From Paraspadella gotoi (Eukaryota > Chaetognatha), in contig CM119269.1 in assembly GCA_051294375.1 (NCBI GenBank), positions 1,003,367-1,067,366 on the forward strand: 64,000 nt of DNA, written 5' to 3'. This document shows, piece by piece, positions 21,261 to 33,633 of this stretch. Both the position numbers and the translations under genes were made by a program. The notes under the pieces are model-generated. The model did no database searches and was not told the DNA's origin. It worked only from the letters and a program-made list of their open reading frames with translations. Each line of letters begins with the position of its first letter. Position 1 is the first letter of the stretch.

Positions 21261-22904
21261 TTTTACTTTTACATTTAAAATAAAAAATTTCACCCAAAAT
21301 GGGCTCCCATACTAATTCACTTTACCCCTTATTGATTCGTATTTTTCATATCCAAAATAACCACTTACATACAATATTGTAACNNNNNNNNNNNNNNNNN
21401 NNNNNNNNGAGAGAGAGAGAGAGAAAGAGAGAGAGAGAAAGTGAATAATGATGATGACGATGACGAAGTGAGATGATAACCAAGAGGAGATGGGAAAGGG
21501 GCGGTCCCCTCCTTGATCCGAAAAGACGATCGAGAACCGGAAAAGAGAGGGAGATAGTTAATGGAGGAAAGAGAAAGGAAAGAAAAAAGAGAGAAGTAAT
21601 CGGGAGAGAGGAAAAGAGAAGAAAAGAGAGGAAAGAGAAGCAGTCAGTGTTAATCGGTTTGTCTCTACGTAATCGGCATCTTCGTCCTAATCCTTCTCTT
21701 TCGCTTCGTCATACGAACCGATCGGACGCAAAAGAAAACAGATTTTCTCGCCAAGATTTTTCTTTTCCTTTCATCGCGTGAATATTTATGGGTGAAGATA
21801 GAAAAAAAAAAAGCCTCCAAGAAGATTAATACGGAGTCTATTGATAAAACCTAGTTTTTATAACAGTTAATTCTCAGAGATGAATAGTAATTTTTCTTTG
21901 AAAATTATCGTTCGTCGCCACCATTGAAGTTTATTTAAAGGACGTAAAAATTAAATGCACTTTCCTTACAGATTCCTTTCGTTATAAACATTTATATCCG
22001 TTTATAAGCCTCGATCTCTTCCAAGGTCATGTAGATGGGCATTGCACATGTTGCACAAGTTCACCCCGCCAAACAGCATGACATCTCAGTCGGCTCATGA
22101 CCAAGCATTAGGAACCTGGGGGGTAGAAAATCATGAAATCCAGTTTCAAGCCCAGGAACCGTTCCATGGCTGCTAGAGGGGGTAAAATAAATAGCGGATA
22201 GCATTCTTCAGACCCATAGCGCCAAATCCAAATTCTCTTTTTTTTTAAACCAGGGCATACATGCACTCCAAAGGTTTAAGTCTTTTCAACTGTTTCTTCC
22301 ACCTCCACCCCTTCCAACCCCCTCTTCCTTCTTTATCCTCTTCCTCNNNNNNNNNNNNNNNNNNNNNNNNNNNNNNNNNNNNNNNNNNNNNNNNNNNNNN
22401 NNNNNNNNNNNNNNNNNNNNNNNNNNNNNNNNNNNNNNNNNNNNNNNNNNNNNNNNNNNNNNNNNNNNNNNNNNNNNNNNNNNNNNNNNNNNNNNNNNNN
22501 NNNNNNNNNNNNNNNNNNNNNNNNNNNNNNNNNNNNNNNNNNNNNNNNNNNNNNNNNNNNNNNNNNNNNNNNNNNNNNNNNNNNNNNNNNNNNNNNNNNN
22601 NNNNNNNNNNNNNNNNNNNNNNNNNNNNNNNNNNNNNNNNNNNNNNNNNNNNNNNNNNNNNNNNNNNNNNNNNNNNNNNNNNNNNNNNNNNNNNNNNNNN
22701 NNNNNNNNNNNNNNNNCTTCCTTCTTTATCCTCTTCCTCTTCCGCCTCCCAATCAATCTCTTACCAAATTCTTTCTTTCGAATTTTTCTGCTTCGAGAAT
22801 CTCCGCTCAACCAGAGATTCTTCCTTTTTCGACTGTAAAAAACAGATTTTTCGATCGAGACGGAGAAAGCAACGAGGAAGAGGGTGGTTTGAGATGGCAT
22901 TGCG

Positions 22905-23160
22905 ATGAGGATGGTTTGAGATGGTAATTGGATTGGGGATGGTTTGAGATGGTAATTGTATTGGGGATGGTTTGAGATGGCAATGAATTTAGGGTGGTTT
23001 GAGATGGTAATTGCATTGGGGGTGGTTTGAGATGGCAATGTATATGTAGGGTTTGAACTGGCAAGGGATTTAGGGTGGTTTGAGATGGCAATGTATTGGG
23101 GGAAGTTTGAACTGGCAACGAATTTAGGGTACTTTGAGATGGCAATGCATTGGGAGTGGT
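22905..23160. repeat. ~29-bp minisatellite GGGTGGTTTGAGATGGCAAT
   Basis: About nine units of GGGATGGTTTGAGATGGTAA plus a short TTG/TTTA-type spacer. Minus frames of Ser/Thr/Pro/Gln repeats are its translation. Confidence 0.85.
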
Positions 23161-23430
23161 TTGAAATGGAAAGTCGATATTAATTTCAATTTCAATTTTC
23201 CAAAGTTTTTTCTCAACGTTCCTCAGTTTTCACAAATCAATTCATTCAAATATAATTTCTTTCTTGCTTCATTTTTCATAACATTTCTGATTCTTTATTC
23301 TTTCTAATTCGATACAAATCAAAGCTTAACCTCAGACCGAATCCCTTTGCTTCTCTCTTCTCCCTCGTTCCTCCTCTGACCCCGCGCTCTCCGCAAAAAT
23401 CACCTCCGCCCACAGCGACAATTCTCCTTT

Positions 23431-23486
23431 GGTCACGTGACGATCACGTGACGTCCACGCGACGTTCACGTGACGATCACGTGACG
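23431..23486. promoter_or_regulatory. Five 11-bp units carrying four CACGTG E-boxes
   Basis: Tandem 11-mers of the form TCACGTGACGA: CACGTG at 23434, 23445, 23467 and 23478, with the third unit altered to CCACGCGACGT. The 11-bp period would put the sites on one face of the helix. CACGTG is the known bHLH (USF/MITF/Myc-type) site. No gene start was identified nearby. Confidence 0.5.
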
Positions 23487-23952
23487 CCCTCGGGCTCGAG
23501 TTCTTCTCTTAACACTTCGTTTCCTAAGCCAAAGATAAACCCGCCGTTTGAACTAATGAACCTTTGATGGCCTCATCTNNNNNNNNNNNNNNNNNNNNNN
23601 NNNNNNNNNNNNNNNNNNNNNNNNNNNNNNNNNNNNNNNNNNNNNNNNNNNNNNNNNNNNNNNNNNNNNNNNNNNNNNNNNNNNNNNNNNNNNNNNNNNN
23701 NNNNNNNNNNNNNNNNNNNNNNNNNNNNNNNNNNNNNNNNNNNNNNNNNNNNNNNNNNNNNNNNNNNNNNNNNNNNNNNNNNNTCTACTCTGGGGTAATT
23801 TGTTTTTATGACGAGAAGTTAAGTGCGAAAGAAATATGGGATGGATTGCAAAGGTTATGGAGAGAAAGTAAAAACATCAAACGACCGGAAGGTGAAGAAG
23901 AAGAAGAAGAAGAAGAAGAAGAAGAAGAAGAAGAAGAAGAAGAAGAAGAAGA

Positions 23953-23989
<37 letters not shown>

Positions 23990-24815
23990 AAAAATAAGTG
24001 ATGGACAGATAGGAAAAACAAAGACCGGAAGGAACGATAGAATAACGAAGGAAGGGAAAACTGAGGAGGAAGAGAAAAAACAGGAGAGACAAAACAAAGG
24101 AAGGAANNNNNNNNNNNNNNNNNNNNNNNNNNNNNNNNNNNNNNNNNNNNNNNNNNNNNNNNNNNNNNNNNNNNNNNNNNNNNNNNNNNNNNNNNNNNNN
24201 NNNNNNNNNNNNNNNNNNNNNNNNNNNNNNNNNNNNNNNNNNNNNNNNNNNNNNNNNNNNNNNNNNNNNNNNNNNNNNNNNNNNNNNNNNNNNNNNNNNN
24301 NNNNNNNNNNNNNNNNNNNNNNNNNNNNNNNNNNNNNNNNNNNNNNNNNNNNNNNNNNNNNNNNNNNNNNNNNNNNNNNNNNNNNNNNNNNNNNNNNNNN
24401 NNNNNNNNNNNNNNNNNNNNNNNNNNNNNNNNNNNNNNNNNNNNNNNNNNNNNNNNNNNNNNNNNNNNNNNNNNNNNNNNNNNNNNNNNNNNNNNNNNNN
24501 NNNNNNNNNNNNNNNNNNNNNNNNNNNNNNNNNNNNNNNNNNNNNNNNNNNNNNNNNNNNNNNNNNNNNNNNNNNNNNNNNNNNNNNNNNNNNNNNNNNN
24601 NNNNNNNNNNNNNNNNNNNNNNNNNNNNNNNNNNNNNNNNNNNNNNNNNNNNNNNNNNNNNNNNNNNNNNNNNNNNNNNNNNNNNNNNGAGACAAAACAA
24701 AGGAAGGAAGGGGAAACTGAGAAGGAAGGGAAAAAACAGAAGAGACAAAGCCTCTCCGATAGAAATCGACTTAAGATTGGAGCCTAGAGACAGAATCGAA
24801 AAGTCTGGGTGGGGA

Positions 24816-24866
<51 letters not shown>

Positions 24867-25104
24867 GTGTTTGAAAAGCGAATCTTTGATTGAAGGAGAG
24901 AGAGTAAAAAAAAGCATCATCTTTTTCCTCTCATACTTATCTTTCGTCAAAATGGCGCAAAAGAGAAGTAAGAAAAACAGAGTGAGGGAATAAAAGAAAG
25001 GAGAAAGAATTAATGAAAGAAAAATATGAAAGGATTTAGATCGTTTTAAAAAAATTAACAGATGAGAATTTCAAATGAAAGTTTTTAACTGAAGAAGGGG
25101 GGAA

Positions 25105-25137
<33 letters not shown>

Positions 25138-25494
25138 NNNNNNNNNNNNNNNNNNNNNNNNNNNNNNNNNNNNNNNNNNNNNNNNNNNNNNNNNNNNNNN
25201 NNNNNNNNNNNNNNNNNNNNNNNNNNNNNNNNNNNNNNNNNNNNNNNNNNNNNNNNNNNNNNNNNNNNNNNNNNNNNNNNNNNNNNNNNNNNNNNNNNNN
25301 NNNNNNNNNNNNNNNNNNNNNNNNNNNNNNNNNNNNNNNNNNNNNNGAGAGAGAGAGAGAGAGAGAGAGAGAAAGAAAAAAAAGAAGCGTTGATGGAAGA
25401 ATAATGGATGAGTGTTCGATGAGAACGCTCTCTGAGTCTGTCCTCTTCAACGTCTTTCCTTTCAGTCCGAGTCAGAATGTTGAGCGGTTTGGTC

Positions 25495-25700
25495 ATCATC
25501 ATTATCATCGTCGTCATTGTCATCATCGTCATCGACATCTTCATCATTATTATCAAGGTTTTTATCATCATCGTCGTCATAATAATCATAATCAACCTAA
25601 CCAACATTATGATCATCATAATTATCAATTCTTCATTATCATCATTATCATTATCTTTATAATAATAATAAAAATGATCATTTTAATCATCATCATCATC
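25495..25700. repeat. ATC/ATR-rich imperfect trinucleotide tract
   Basis: Degenerate ATC, GTC and ATA triplets; Ile/Val or His frames are repeat translations. Confidence 0.75.
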
Positions 25701-25744
25701 ATTTACAAATTTTGTTTATTATTAAGTCTTTTTTTCCGCATCTC

Positions 25745-26062
25745 ACTTCCAGCGACTTGACTTGACTTGACTTGACTTGACTTGACTTGACTTNNNNNNN
25801 NNNNNNNNNNNNNNNNNNNNNNNNNNNNNNNNNNNNNNNNNNNNNNNNNNNNNNNNNNNNNNNNNNNNNNNNNNNNNNNNNNNNNNNNNNNNNNNNNNNN
25901 NNNNNNNNNNNNNNNNNNNNNNNNNNNNNNNNNNNNNNNNNNNNNNNNNNNNNNNNNNNNNNNNNNNNNNNNNNNNNNNNNNNNNNNNNNNNNNNNNNNN
26001 NNNNNNNNNNNNNNNNNNNNNNNNNNGACTTGACTTGACTTGACTTGACTTGACTTGACTTG
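25745..26062. repeat. (TTGAC)n pentanucleotide array interrupted by a gap
   Basis: Pure CTTGA repeats on both sides of the N-run 25794-26026, so the gap is probably more of the same array. Confidence 0.9.
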
Positions 26063-26148
26063 TGGAGTGAACGTTTCGAAACTATACTCGGTCTGATCAG
26101 GTTCATCTCACGTTCACAATTTCTCTCTAATCGGTCAAACTGGCCGAA

Positions 26149-26279
26149 AATTCACAGGAGATTCACCAAATCTATGGATTTTGTGGCTTCAAATTCACAG
26201 GAGATTCACCAAATCTATGGATTTTGTGGCTTCAAATTCACAGGAGATTCACCAAATCTATGGATTTTGTGGCTTCAAA
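26149..26279. repeat. Three exact 43-bp tandem units
   Basis: AATTCACAGGAGATTCACCA then AATCTATGGATTTTGTGGCTTCA repeats three times with no differences seen (period 43). Confidence 0.9.
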
Positions 26280-26535
26280 AGCAGACATCGTGGACACACG
26301 CTCCAAAAATTGAGTTTTATGATTTCTTCGCCATTAAACATAANNNNNNNNNNNNNNNNNNNNNNNNNNNNNNNNNNNNNNNNNNNNNNNNNNNNNNNNN
26401 NNNNNNNNNNNNNNNNNNNNNNNNNNNNNNNNNNNNNNNNNNNNNNNNNNNNNNNNNNNNNNNNNNNNNNNNNNNNNNNNNNNNNNNNNNNNNNNNNNNN
26501 NNNNNNNNNNNNNNNNNNNNNNNNNNNNNNNNNNN

Positions 26536-26575
<40 letters not shown>

Positions 26576-27230
26576 GTCGGGCGTCAATAAAGAAAGGAAG
26601 ACGAAAAAAGGAAAGAAAATAAAAGGAAGAAAGGAAAAAAGAAAAATAAGGAAAAGAAAGAAAAAAAAGGAGGAAGGGAAAGAAAGAAAAAGGAGGAAGG
26701 GAAAGAAAGATGCCGATAGGGCTGAGAGTACAACGAGAGATTTATGAGAAAAGCCGCAGAGAAGAGAGANNNNNNNNNNNNNNNNNNNNNNNNNNNNNNN
26801 NNNNNNNNNNNNNNNNNNNNNNNNNNNNNNNNNNNNNNNNNNNNNNNNNNNNNNNNNNNNNNNNNNNNNNNNNNNNNNNNNNNNNNNNNNNNNNNNNNNN
26901 NNNNNNNNNNNNNNNNNNNNNNNNNNNNNNNNNNNNNNNNNNNNNNNNNNNNNNNNNNNNNNNNNNNNNNNNNNNNNNNNNNNNNNNNNNNNNNNNNNAA
27001 TCTCAGGTACGTCAAAAGAAAAGGAAAAGCCAAGTGGCAGTCGGAAAAGCACAGACCTCTAACATCCGCTTTTGTTTTCGTTAAAAGGTCAGAAAAAGTA
27101 TAAAAAAGAATAAAACAAAAGGAACAATCGAAAAAAGAAAGGATAGGAACAAGTGGCCAACGATGGCCGGTTGTCCACCGAGGCGCGCGATTGATGGCGT
27201 CGCGGCCTCGATTTCGCACGGATCGAATGG

Positions 27231-27261
<31 letters not shown>

Positions 27262-27263
27262 AG

Positions 27264-27307
<44 letters not shown>

Positions 27308-27359
27308 AGAGAAAGAGAGAGAGAGAGAGAGGAAGAGAGAGAGAGAGAGAGGAGAAAGA

Positions 27360-27410
<51 letters not shown>

Positions 27411-27589
27411 AGGGGGGGAAAGGAAATCGAAATTGTCCCGCATAAAAACTTTTCCTCCAGAATCGATGGAAGATAGTTAAGGACGAACGGGCTTTTATTC
27501 TCCGGAGAGAAGATGGAGGGAAGTGGGTGGGGACCAAGGAACATGGGGGGGGGAAAGGGATAGAGATGAAAAAGAAATTAGAAACGGAG

Positions 27590-27960
27590 ATGGGAGGAGA
27601 TGGTGAGCGGGATGGGAGGAGATGGTGAGCAGAGATGGGAGGAGATGGTGACTGGGGATGGGAGGAGATGCCGAGCGGAATGGGAGGAGATGGTGCAGTG
27701 GGATGGGAGAAGATGGTGAGCGGGGATGGGAGGAGATGGTGGGCGGAGATGGGAGGAGAATGGTGAGCGGGGGATGGGAGGAGATAGCGAGGCGAAAGAT
27801 GGAGTAGATGCTGAGCGGAGATGGAAGGAGATGGTGAGAGGGGATGGGAGGGAGATGGTGCAGCGGGGATGTAGGAGATGGTGAGCGGGGATGGGAGGCA
27901 GATGCGGTGAGCGGTGATGGTGGGAGAGCATGGAGGCAGGAGAGGATGGTAGAAGTAACG
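27590..27960. repeat. ~21-23-bp minisatellite GGGATGGGAGGAGATGGTGAGC
   Basis: About sixteen degenerate units, grading into (GAGAT)n at 28050-28095. Confidence 0.85.
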
Positions 27961-28264
27961 AGATGGAGGACAGTGATCGGTGATGAAATTGACAGAATGG
28001 AAGACAGAGAAGGAGATGAGGATGAGATGAAAATGAGAAGCTGAGATAAGAATGAGATGAGATGAGATGAGATGAGATGAGATTGAGATGAGATGAGATG
28101 AGAAGCTGAGATGGAAACGAGATAACGATGCGATGGCAAAAGAATGGAAATGGGAAAAAGAAAGCGATAACGAAGATCACGAAATGTGAGATTTCGGAAA
28201 AGAAAAAAAAAGAAAGTAAAGAAAGAACGAGAAAAAATCTTAAAAGCAATAGGAATCGAGCTGC

Positions 28265-28520
28265 TTGTTGATGATAACCAAATATTTGATGCGATGAATA
28301 ACCAAATATTTGATGCGATGATAAACCAAATATTGATGCGATGAATAACCGAAGGATTGATGCGATGAATACCAAAATGAATGGATCGGATTATATTCAA
28401 TTCATTGATGCCGTATGATGAATCAATTCATTGATGCGATGATGAGTCCTTCAATTGATGATGATAATCATTATTGATGCGATGATAGTCATTCATTGAT
28501 GCGATGCTAGTCATTCATTG
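28265..28520. repeat. ~25-bp minisatellite TTGATGCGATGAATAACCAAATA
   Basis: About ten units. The later ones switch to ATTCATTGATGCGATGATAGTC. Confidence 0.8.
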
Positions 28521-29613
28521 AACGTGATGAGTTAATTAGAGAGAGAGAAAGAAGAGAGAGAGAGAGAGAGAGAGAGAGGAAGTTTATTGAGAGAGAAATA
28601 TAGAGAGAATAATAAATAATAATAAAAGTTTTTAGAAGGAAAAAAATAAAAATCTGGAAATAAAATTGGAGATTTTATTAAGAAAAAAGTGGCGTGATAA
28701 AAATAAAATTGTTTTATTAGAGTTGGATTAACATCAAATTAACTTCTATTTTTTCAATTGGAATAAGACCTGAAGTCTTTTGTTCATCTAGTTTAAAATG
28801 AGGTTGAAAACCTTTTTTTTGCATATTATGAAATGAATGAGATTGATATTGAATGGTATGAATGAAAACTCTCGCGCTATAGCAGCTAAACTATTTTCAA
28901 TAATAACGGTCAAAAAATTATAATCTCTATTAACAAAATATATAGTTGACAATAATCAGTTAACGACTATAAATATTTTGACTTCCAATATTTTTTTACT
29001 ATTAAAATAATTTTATTTCCTCATCTTAAAATTTTAATCTTGATGAAATTTTAGATTGTTACATTTTTATATATATATTATTTATTAATAAAAAAAAAAT
29101 ATTATTTATATTAACCGCCGCAATTCCCGGATATATAGGCAGGTATCGCAACCTGTCCCACAAGTTGATGTACAATGTGACATTGCCTGTATTATAAGTT
29201 TTTCTTCCCTTTTTCTAAAATGAATTCACGAAAATCTCGGATGTAAATTTGGGATTTTGTATTGAGAAAAAAAATAAATGGCGATAATAAAAGTTTTTAG
29301 AAGGAAACAAATAATAAGAATTTTTCAAAAAACGAACGATCACGCAAGAGATCGTACAGAGAGAGACAGACGCACACAGAGAGAGACAGAGAGAGACAGA
29401 GAGAGACTGAGAGAGACTGAGAAAGACAACGCCTGAAAAAAAAATAGATAATTAAAAAATAAATAAAAGAAAGGCAAAATTTACAATTGGAAATTTTTCC
29501 AATTTTTTCCAATCATAGGTTGTTAACGATTTTATTTTTATTTGTATTAAAATTAAGATATAGCTTTCATTAAAAAGTTATTGAGAGTTCCCATTTTTAT
29601 TACAGATTTAAAA

Positions 29614-29717
29614 AAAAACAAAGTTTTTAATTGTGTTACAACGAATTTAATTAGAGATTAATTAAATAATAATAATTAGATAAATTCGTTGTAACACAAT
29701 TAAAAACTTTGTTTTTT
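29614..29717. repeat. Perfect hairpin with ~34-bp arms
   Basis: AAACAAAGTTTTTAATTGTG... (from 29614) is matched by its reverse complement ending ...AACTTTGTTT (to 29717), with a ~30-bp AT loop. The arms contain TTACAACGAATTTA. Likely a small foldback or MITE-type element. Confidence 0.75.
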
Positions 29718-29776
29718 CTCTAAATCATAACAACAACGAAAACGAAAGGTTTATCGCATCAGATTTAAAAAAAAAA

Positions 29777-29925
29777 TTTTGAATTTCATCTTCAATATTA
29801 TATACTGCAATATGTAAATTAGATTAAAGCATTTCTATATACTAATTTGGATATTATAATGAGTACTATAATCTCATTTGCATATTGCAGTAAATCATAA
29901 TGAAGTGGAAATTCAAACAAAAAAT
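29777..29925. repeat. Imperfect inverted repeat, ~45-bp arms
   Basis: TTGAATTTCATCTTCAATAT...CTGCAATATG pairs with CATATTGCAG...GAAGTGGAAATTCAA on the far side, leaving a loop of about 45 bp. It directly follows the perfect hairpin at 29.6 kb. Confidence 0.6.
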
Positions 29926-30672
29926 ACTTAAATCCAGATGTAATAAGAAAATATCAGAGCTATTTCAAGATGAGAAGCCATATCTAAATTTTTAACTTAC
30001 TATGATCGCACACTTTTATAAAACTTTATCATAATTCATAATAATTTTTATTTAAAAAAAAAGGTAAGTCACAGCCAAACCTATAAAAGCGTAGTAGTTT
30101 TTATATAAAAACAGCGTGACGGACGACGACGACGACGACGACGACGTCACAAAGAAGCTGACCCGAATCAATATCGAGCCTGAACCGGCTTCGCCGGTCA
30201 TGGCTCGATAAAAAAGAAGAAAGAGAAGAAAGAATAAAGAGAAGAAAGAAGAAAGAGGAATCCAAAAGTCAACTTTGAAACGAAACAAAAGACTATAAAT
30301 TGAGCAGAAAAAGTCGCTTCGAACAGAAGTTCTTAATTAAGGCATTGGTTTTATTTTATTATTTTATTTTATTAACATCGTCAAATATCACAAAACTGTT
30401 GAATTGAAACTAAATATATAATATAACACGGAGGCTTATAAAAAAGTGATTAATGAAAATAAATAGAAATAACAAAGAAGATATAAAATGTTACTAATTT
30501 GAAAACTAATATGAAAAGAGAGAAGAGGAAAAAAAAAGGGCAACTGGTAATTTTGCCGGTTAATGGACTGGCGAGGGGCAAAAAAAAAAAAAATAAAGAA
30601 GAGGCCGCGTGATAGAGATAAGTAAATCGGAGAAAGAACGATTCTATTTTTAGCCTTTGCTGGAGAGAAGAG

Positions 30673-30709
<37 letters not shown>

Positions 30710-30743
30710 AATTGGAACCATATGGTCGAGAAGGGAGCCTTAC

Positions 30744-30833
30744 CGATGAACCACATGATTTGTGGTTTTTCGTTCCGACTGCTCGAACGAACGATGCACG
30801 TGAACGAGGCCGGCCTCTCCTCCACCAATTTCC
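30744..30833 (-). CDS. IgSF exon: N-terminal half of the next Ig domain (Cys and Trp)
   Basis: A 90-nt exon, phase 1 to phase 1, with acceptor TTCGTCCGTAG| and donor ATCG|GTAAGG. It encodes KLVEERPASFTCIVRSSS then NEKPQIMWFI: the B-strand cysteine (FTC) and the C-strand tryptophan (IMWF) of an Ig domain with normal spacing. Joined to the exon at 31784-31920, the split codon gives GGG (Gly), a smooth interdomain link. A terminal-inverted-repeat element sits in the intron only 35 bp from the acceptor. Confidence 0.65.
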
Positions 30834-30867
30834 CTACGGACGAATGGAAAGGATTTCGTGCGTTTTT

Positions 30868-31150
30868 AGTTGCGCCGCGAGTACTCGCGAAGCATTTTTA
30901 TAAGTCACTTTTCGGTCGGTCTGTCGGTCGGTCGGTCCGTCAGTCTGTCCCACTTTGGTTAAAAATGCCTATAATTCGCTTATAGTTTGCTCATTTGTTA
31001 AGAAAGGAAAAACCTCAAATCTAGGTGACTACTAGCGCCGCCTTCAGGAAATCCTAAAACTATAAAGAATGAAAGACAAGTTTCCAATGCATGTCATAAA
31101 TACATGTGAAAAGAAAGTCACTGCGGCGCGACACATTAGAATTACCGTTC
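30868..31150 (+). mobile_element. Terminal-inverted-repeat (MITE-like) element, copy 1
   Basis: Left end AGTTGCGCCGCGAGTAC and right end GTCACTGCGGCGCGAC are imperfect inverted repeats. Inside are GTCGGTCGGTC-type tetranucleotides and GCGCCGCCTTCAGGAAATCC, shared with the copy at 33.6 kb. No transposase frame, so non-autonomous. Confidence 0.6.
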
Positions 31151-31509
31151 TTTTTTTAAGAAAAAAAAACAAAAAAAACAGACACTCCCATTTTGTAAAA
31201 AAGAAAACAAAACGAAAACTAAGAAGGCCAACGAGATCCGCGCGCGCGCAGGCCGCCCAAGTCTGGATCATGAGTCGCAGATTCGCAAAATCGGGAGATT
31301 AATTAATTAATCGCTCGACATTTGCGACGCACAAGTAGTCGACTTCGTTAAAACGAGACGATTTTTTTAATTAAGAAAGATTTCTGGGTCGCGTAATTAA
31401 GATATCGTTCGAAAATGCGCCAGTAACAATAATTGCAAATTAAACTTTCTTATTGTAAATATATGTCAATACTACATATGAAATTGGTTTAAGCAAAAGT
31501 TTTCTCCAA

Positions 31510-31595
31510 ACTAAGGACCTAATACCTGATACATAATACCTAATACCCAATACATACTACCTAATACCCAATACATAATACCTAATACCTCTTAC
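31510..31595. repeat. TAATACCTAATACCCAATACA tandem repeat
   Basis: Degenerate units of about 10-30 bp of (C)TAATACC/CAATACA. Confidence 0.7.
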
Positions 31596-31783
31596 AAGAA
31601 AATAATACTGCAAAACCCTGAAAGTTCTTAATGAAATTTCCTTTTCATTACTACCTGTAGTATTTGTTCCTTATCAATAAGGTTATATGATACATAAATG
31701 TTTTGATCGGATAAAAGACCACTCGGCCGTTAGCAATATTTAAGTCTATAAATGATTAATCAAGCAACGAATCTTCAAATCAC

Positions 31784-31920
31784 CTGAAAACACGCAAAGC
31801 GGCTTCGAGACCACAATGAGAGTCACCATCATGATGTTGCCGCATTTGTAGGAGCCACCGTCTTCCATCTGCACGGAGATGATGACCATGCGGTATTGGT
31901 CTTTACCTTCTTTGGAGAAC
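31784..31920 (-). CDS. IgSF exon: C-terminal half of an Ig (V-like) domain
   Basis: The exon is bounded by CTTTCCCAG| and TTTTCAG|GTGATT on the minus strand, 137 nt, starting in phase 2 and ending in phase 1. It encodes 45 whole codons beginning FSKEGKDQYRMVIISV and containing MEDGGSYKCGN, the D-x-G-x-Y-x-C signature of the Ig F strand, followed by a beta-rich G strand (MMVTLIVVS). This is diagnostic of the second half of an Ig domain. The phase-1 end fits the next exon at 30744-30833. The (GA)n run just upstream (plus-strand 31968-32034) lies in the preceding intron. First-half exons of this domain must lie above 32 kb and were not securely found. Confidence 0.7.
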
Positions 31921-31964
31921 CTGGGAAAGAGAGAAATGCCGATTGAATGTGAGGTCGACGGAGC

Positions 31965-32033
<69 letters not shown>

Positions 32034-32220
32034 AGAATAAGAAGATCGAGAGAAGGAAGAAAAAACAAAGATATTTCTCAAGATCTTTCCTTTTCGTTGA
32101 ATGTTTTGAGCAGAGATCATATTTGCTATTTTCCTATTTCCTACTTTTCGCTCTCCACGATTTTCCCCTCTATGTTCCGTGACCAATCTCTCTCTCTCTC
32201 TTCGTCTCTCTCTCTCTCTC

Positions 32221-32262
<42 letters not shown>

Positions 32263-32748
32263 CTCCTTTATCACTAACTTTAGTCGCATTGCTTTTATTT
32301 CTTTGCAACGTTCATGCCCCCCCAGAGCACTTTGGCCAATTCCCCAACTGATCTCTCTCGTTTTCACTTATTTTTTTTCTTTCCTCATTCGTCGAGAATT
32401 TTATTTTTTAGTGGGGTTTTTTAAAAGCTTTTTGATTGTTATACTTTTTCGTTATGTATTTTTTGCTATAAGATTTTCCCCGTTTTTCTGAGGAAAAGTG
32501 AGACCTCGCCCTGTATATTTCTTCGCTCGCTCTCGGTGAAAGATCTTTTCACCGACCAACTTTAGTATTTGACCACTGGTCATTGGTCAATGACGAGTCT
32601 TTTTTAGTTTTTTTCGATAATTCACATCAGATAATAAAACTTTGAAATCTTCATCGCTACTTTTCATTCACGAAATTTCAATGAGATTCAACTAAATATT
32701 CAGACAAAATCTGTGTTAAGCTTGCAAGGAACGGACGACGCTGCAAAC

Positions 32749-32857
<109 letters not shown>

Positions 32858-33633
32858 CAACCCTGCCGAAAGTCGCGCGATCTTGGGAATTTTTCACAAA
32901 CGCCGTCTGGTGAGGAAAAACGTTACGTGGCGGAAATCAAAGTCGCTTCGCCGGTTATGAGCCTCGTAAAGTTCCGAGTTCTTATTTGCATGTTGATGAG
33001 AGAAATGAATCAGCGCCGGTGCCGGGACGGGGCTGCGGCGCCGGTGCCGGGCCGGAGACGACGCCGGGCCGTGACTGCGGCGCCCNNNNNNNNNNCGGAG
33101 GCAAAAATCGTCAACCGACGACTCGTTCGTCGTGGCGAAACGATTCAAGTTTTCTCAGTTCGAAGGGAAAAGTTTCGGGTTCGATTCTTTCCTCGCGACT
33201 CACAACTCACGAAAAGACGATCAATTCGAAAAACGCGGAACATCTGCCGACAACAACAACAACAAAAAACGACAACCATTAAAAATGACGACAACGACGA
33301 CGATAACTGAGTAATTTTCCCGCGAAAAGTTTCTTCCCTTTCGTCAGAAGAAGGGAATCGCGGGGCGGCGGGGCGGCGGGGCGGCGATGGCGGGCGAGGG
33401 GATGAAAGGGAAGAGAAAAAAGCCTTTTACCCCCGGAGAGAAAACTCGCGTTGAAATGAGGAAGCGGGCTGGAGAGAGTTTATTGGGGTGTGGAAGGGGC
33501 TGGAGAGTTTAAAGGGGGTATGGAGGAGGGATGGTGAGGCGCGGCGAAGTTTTTAATATTTCTCTTCTAGATGATGTTCCAGTCGCTTCGCTTCCCTTTC
33601 TCGCCTTTAGAAAATTTCCTACTTTTTATTTTT

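Larger units (their letters stand above)
21385..30700. other. Gap- and repeat-dominated intron/intergenic DNA
   Basis: Contains N-runs 21385-21408, 22347-22716, 23579-23783, 24107-24688, 25138-25346, 25794-26026, 26344-26535 and 26770-26998, with GA, GAA, TCG and minisatellite arrays. No firm exon. Confidence 0.6.

Noticed and set aside
25745-26062. CRISPR-like regular repeats
   Set aside because: These are simple tandem pentanucleotides without spacers, in a eukaryotic genome.
29101-29190. Minus-strand Cys cluster (HCTSTCGTGCDTC) similar in spacing to CAADCDFC of the peptide gene
   Set aside because: The frame is short, has no good donor and competes with another open frame; the resemblance may be chance.
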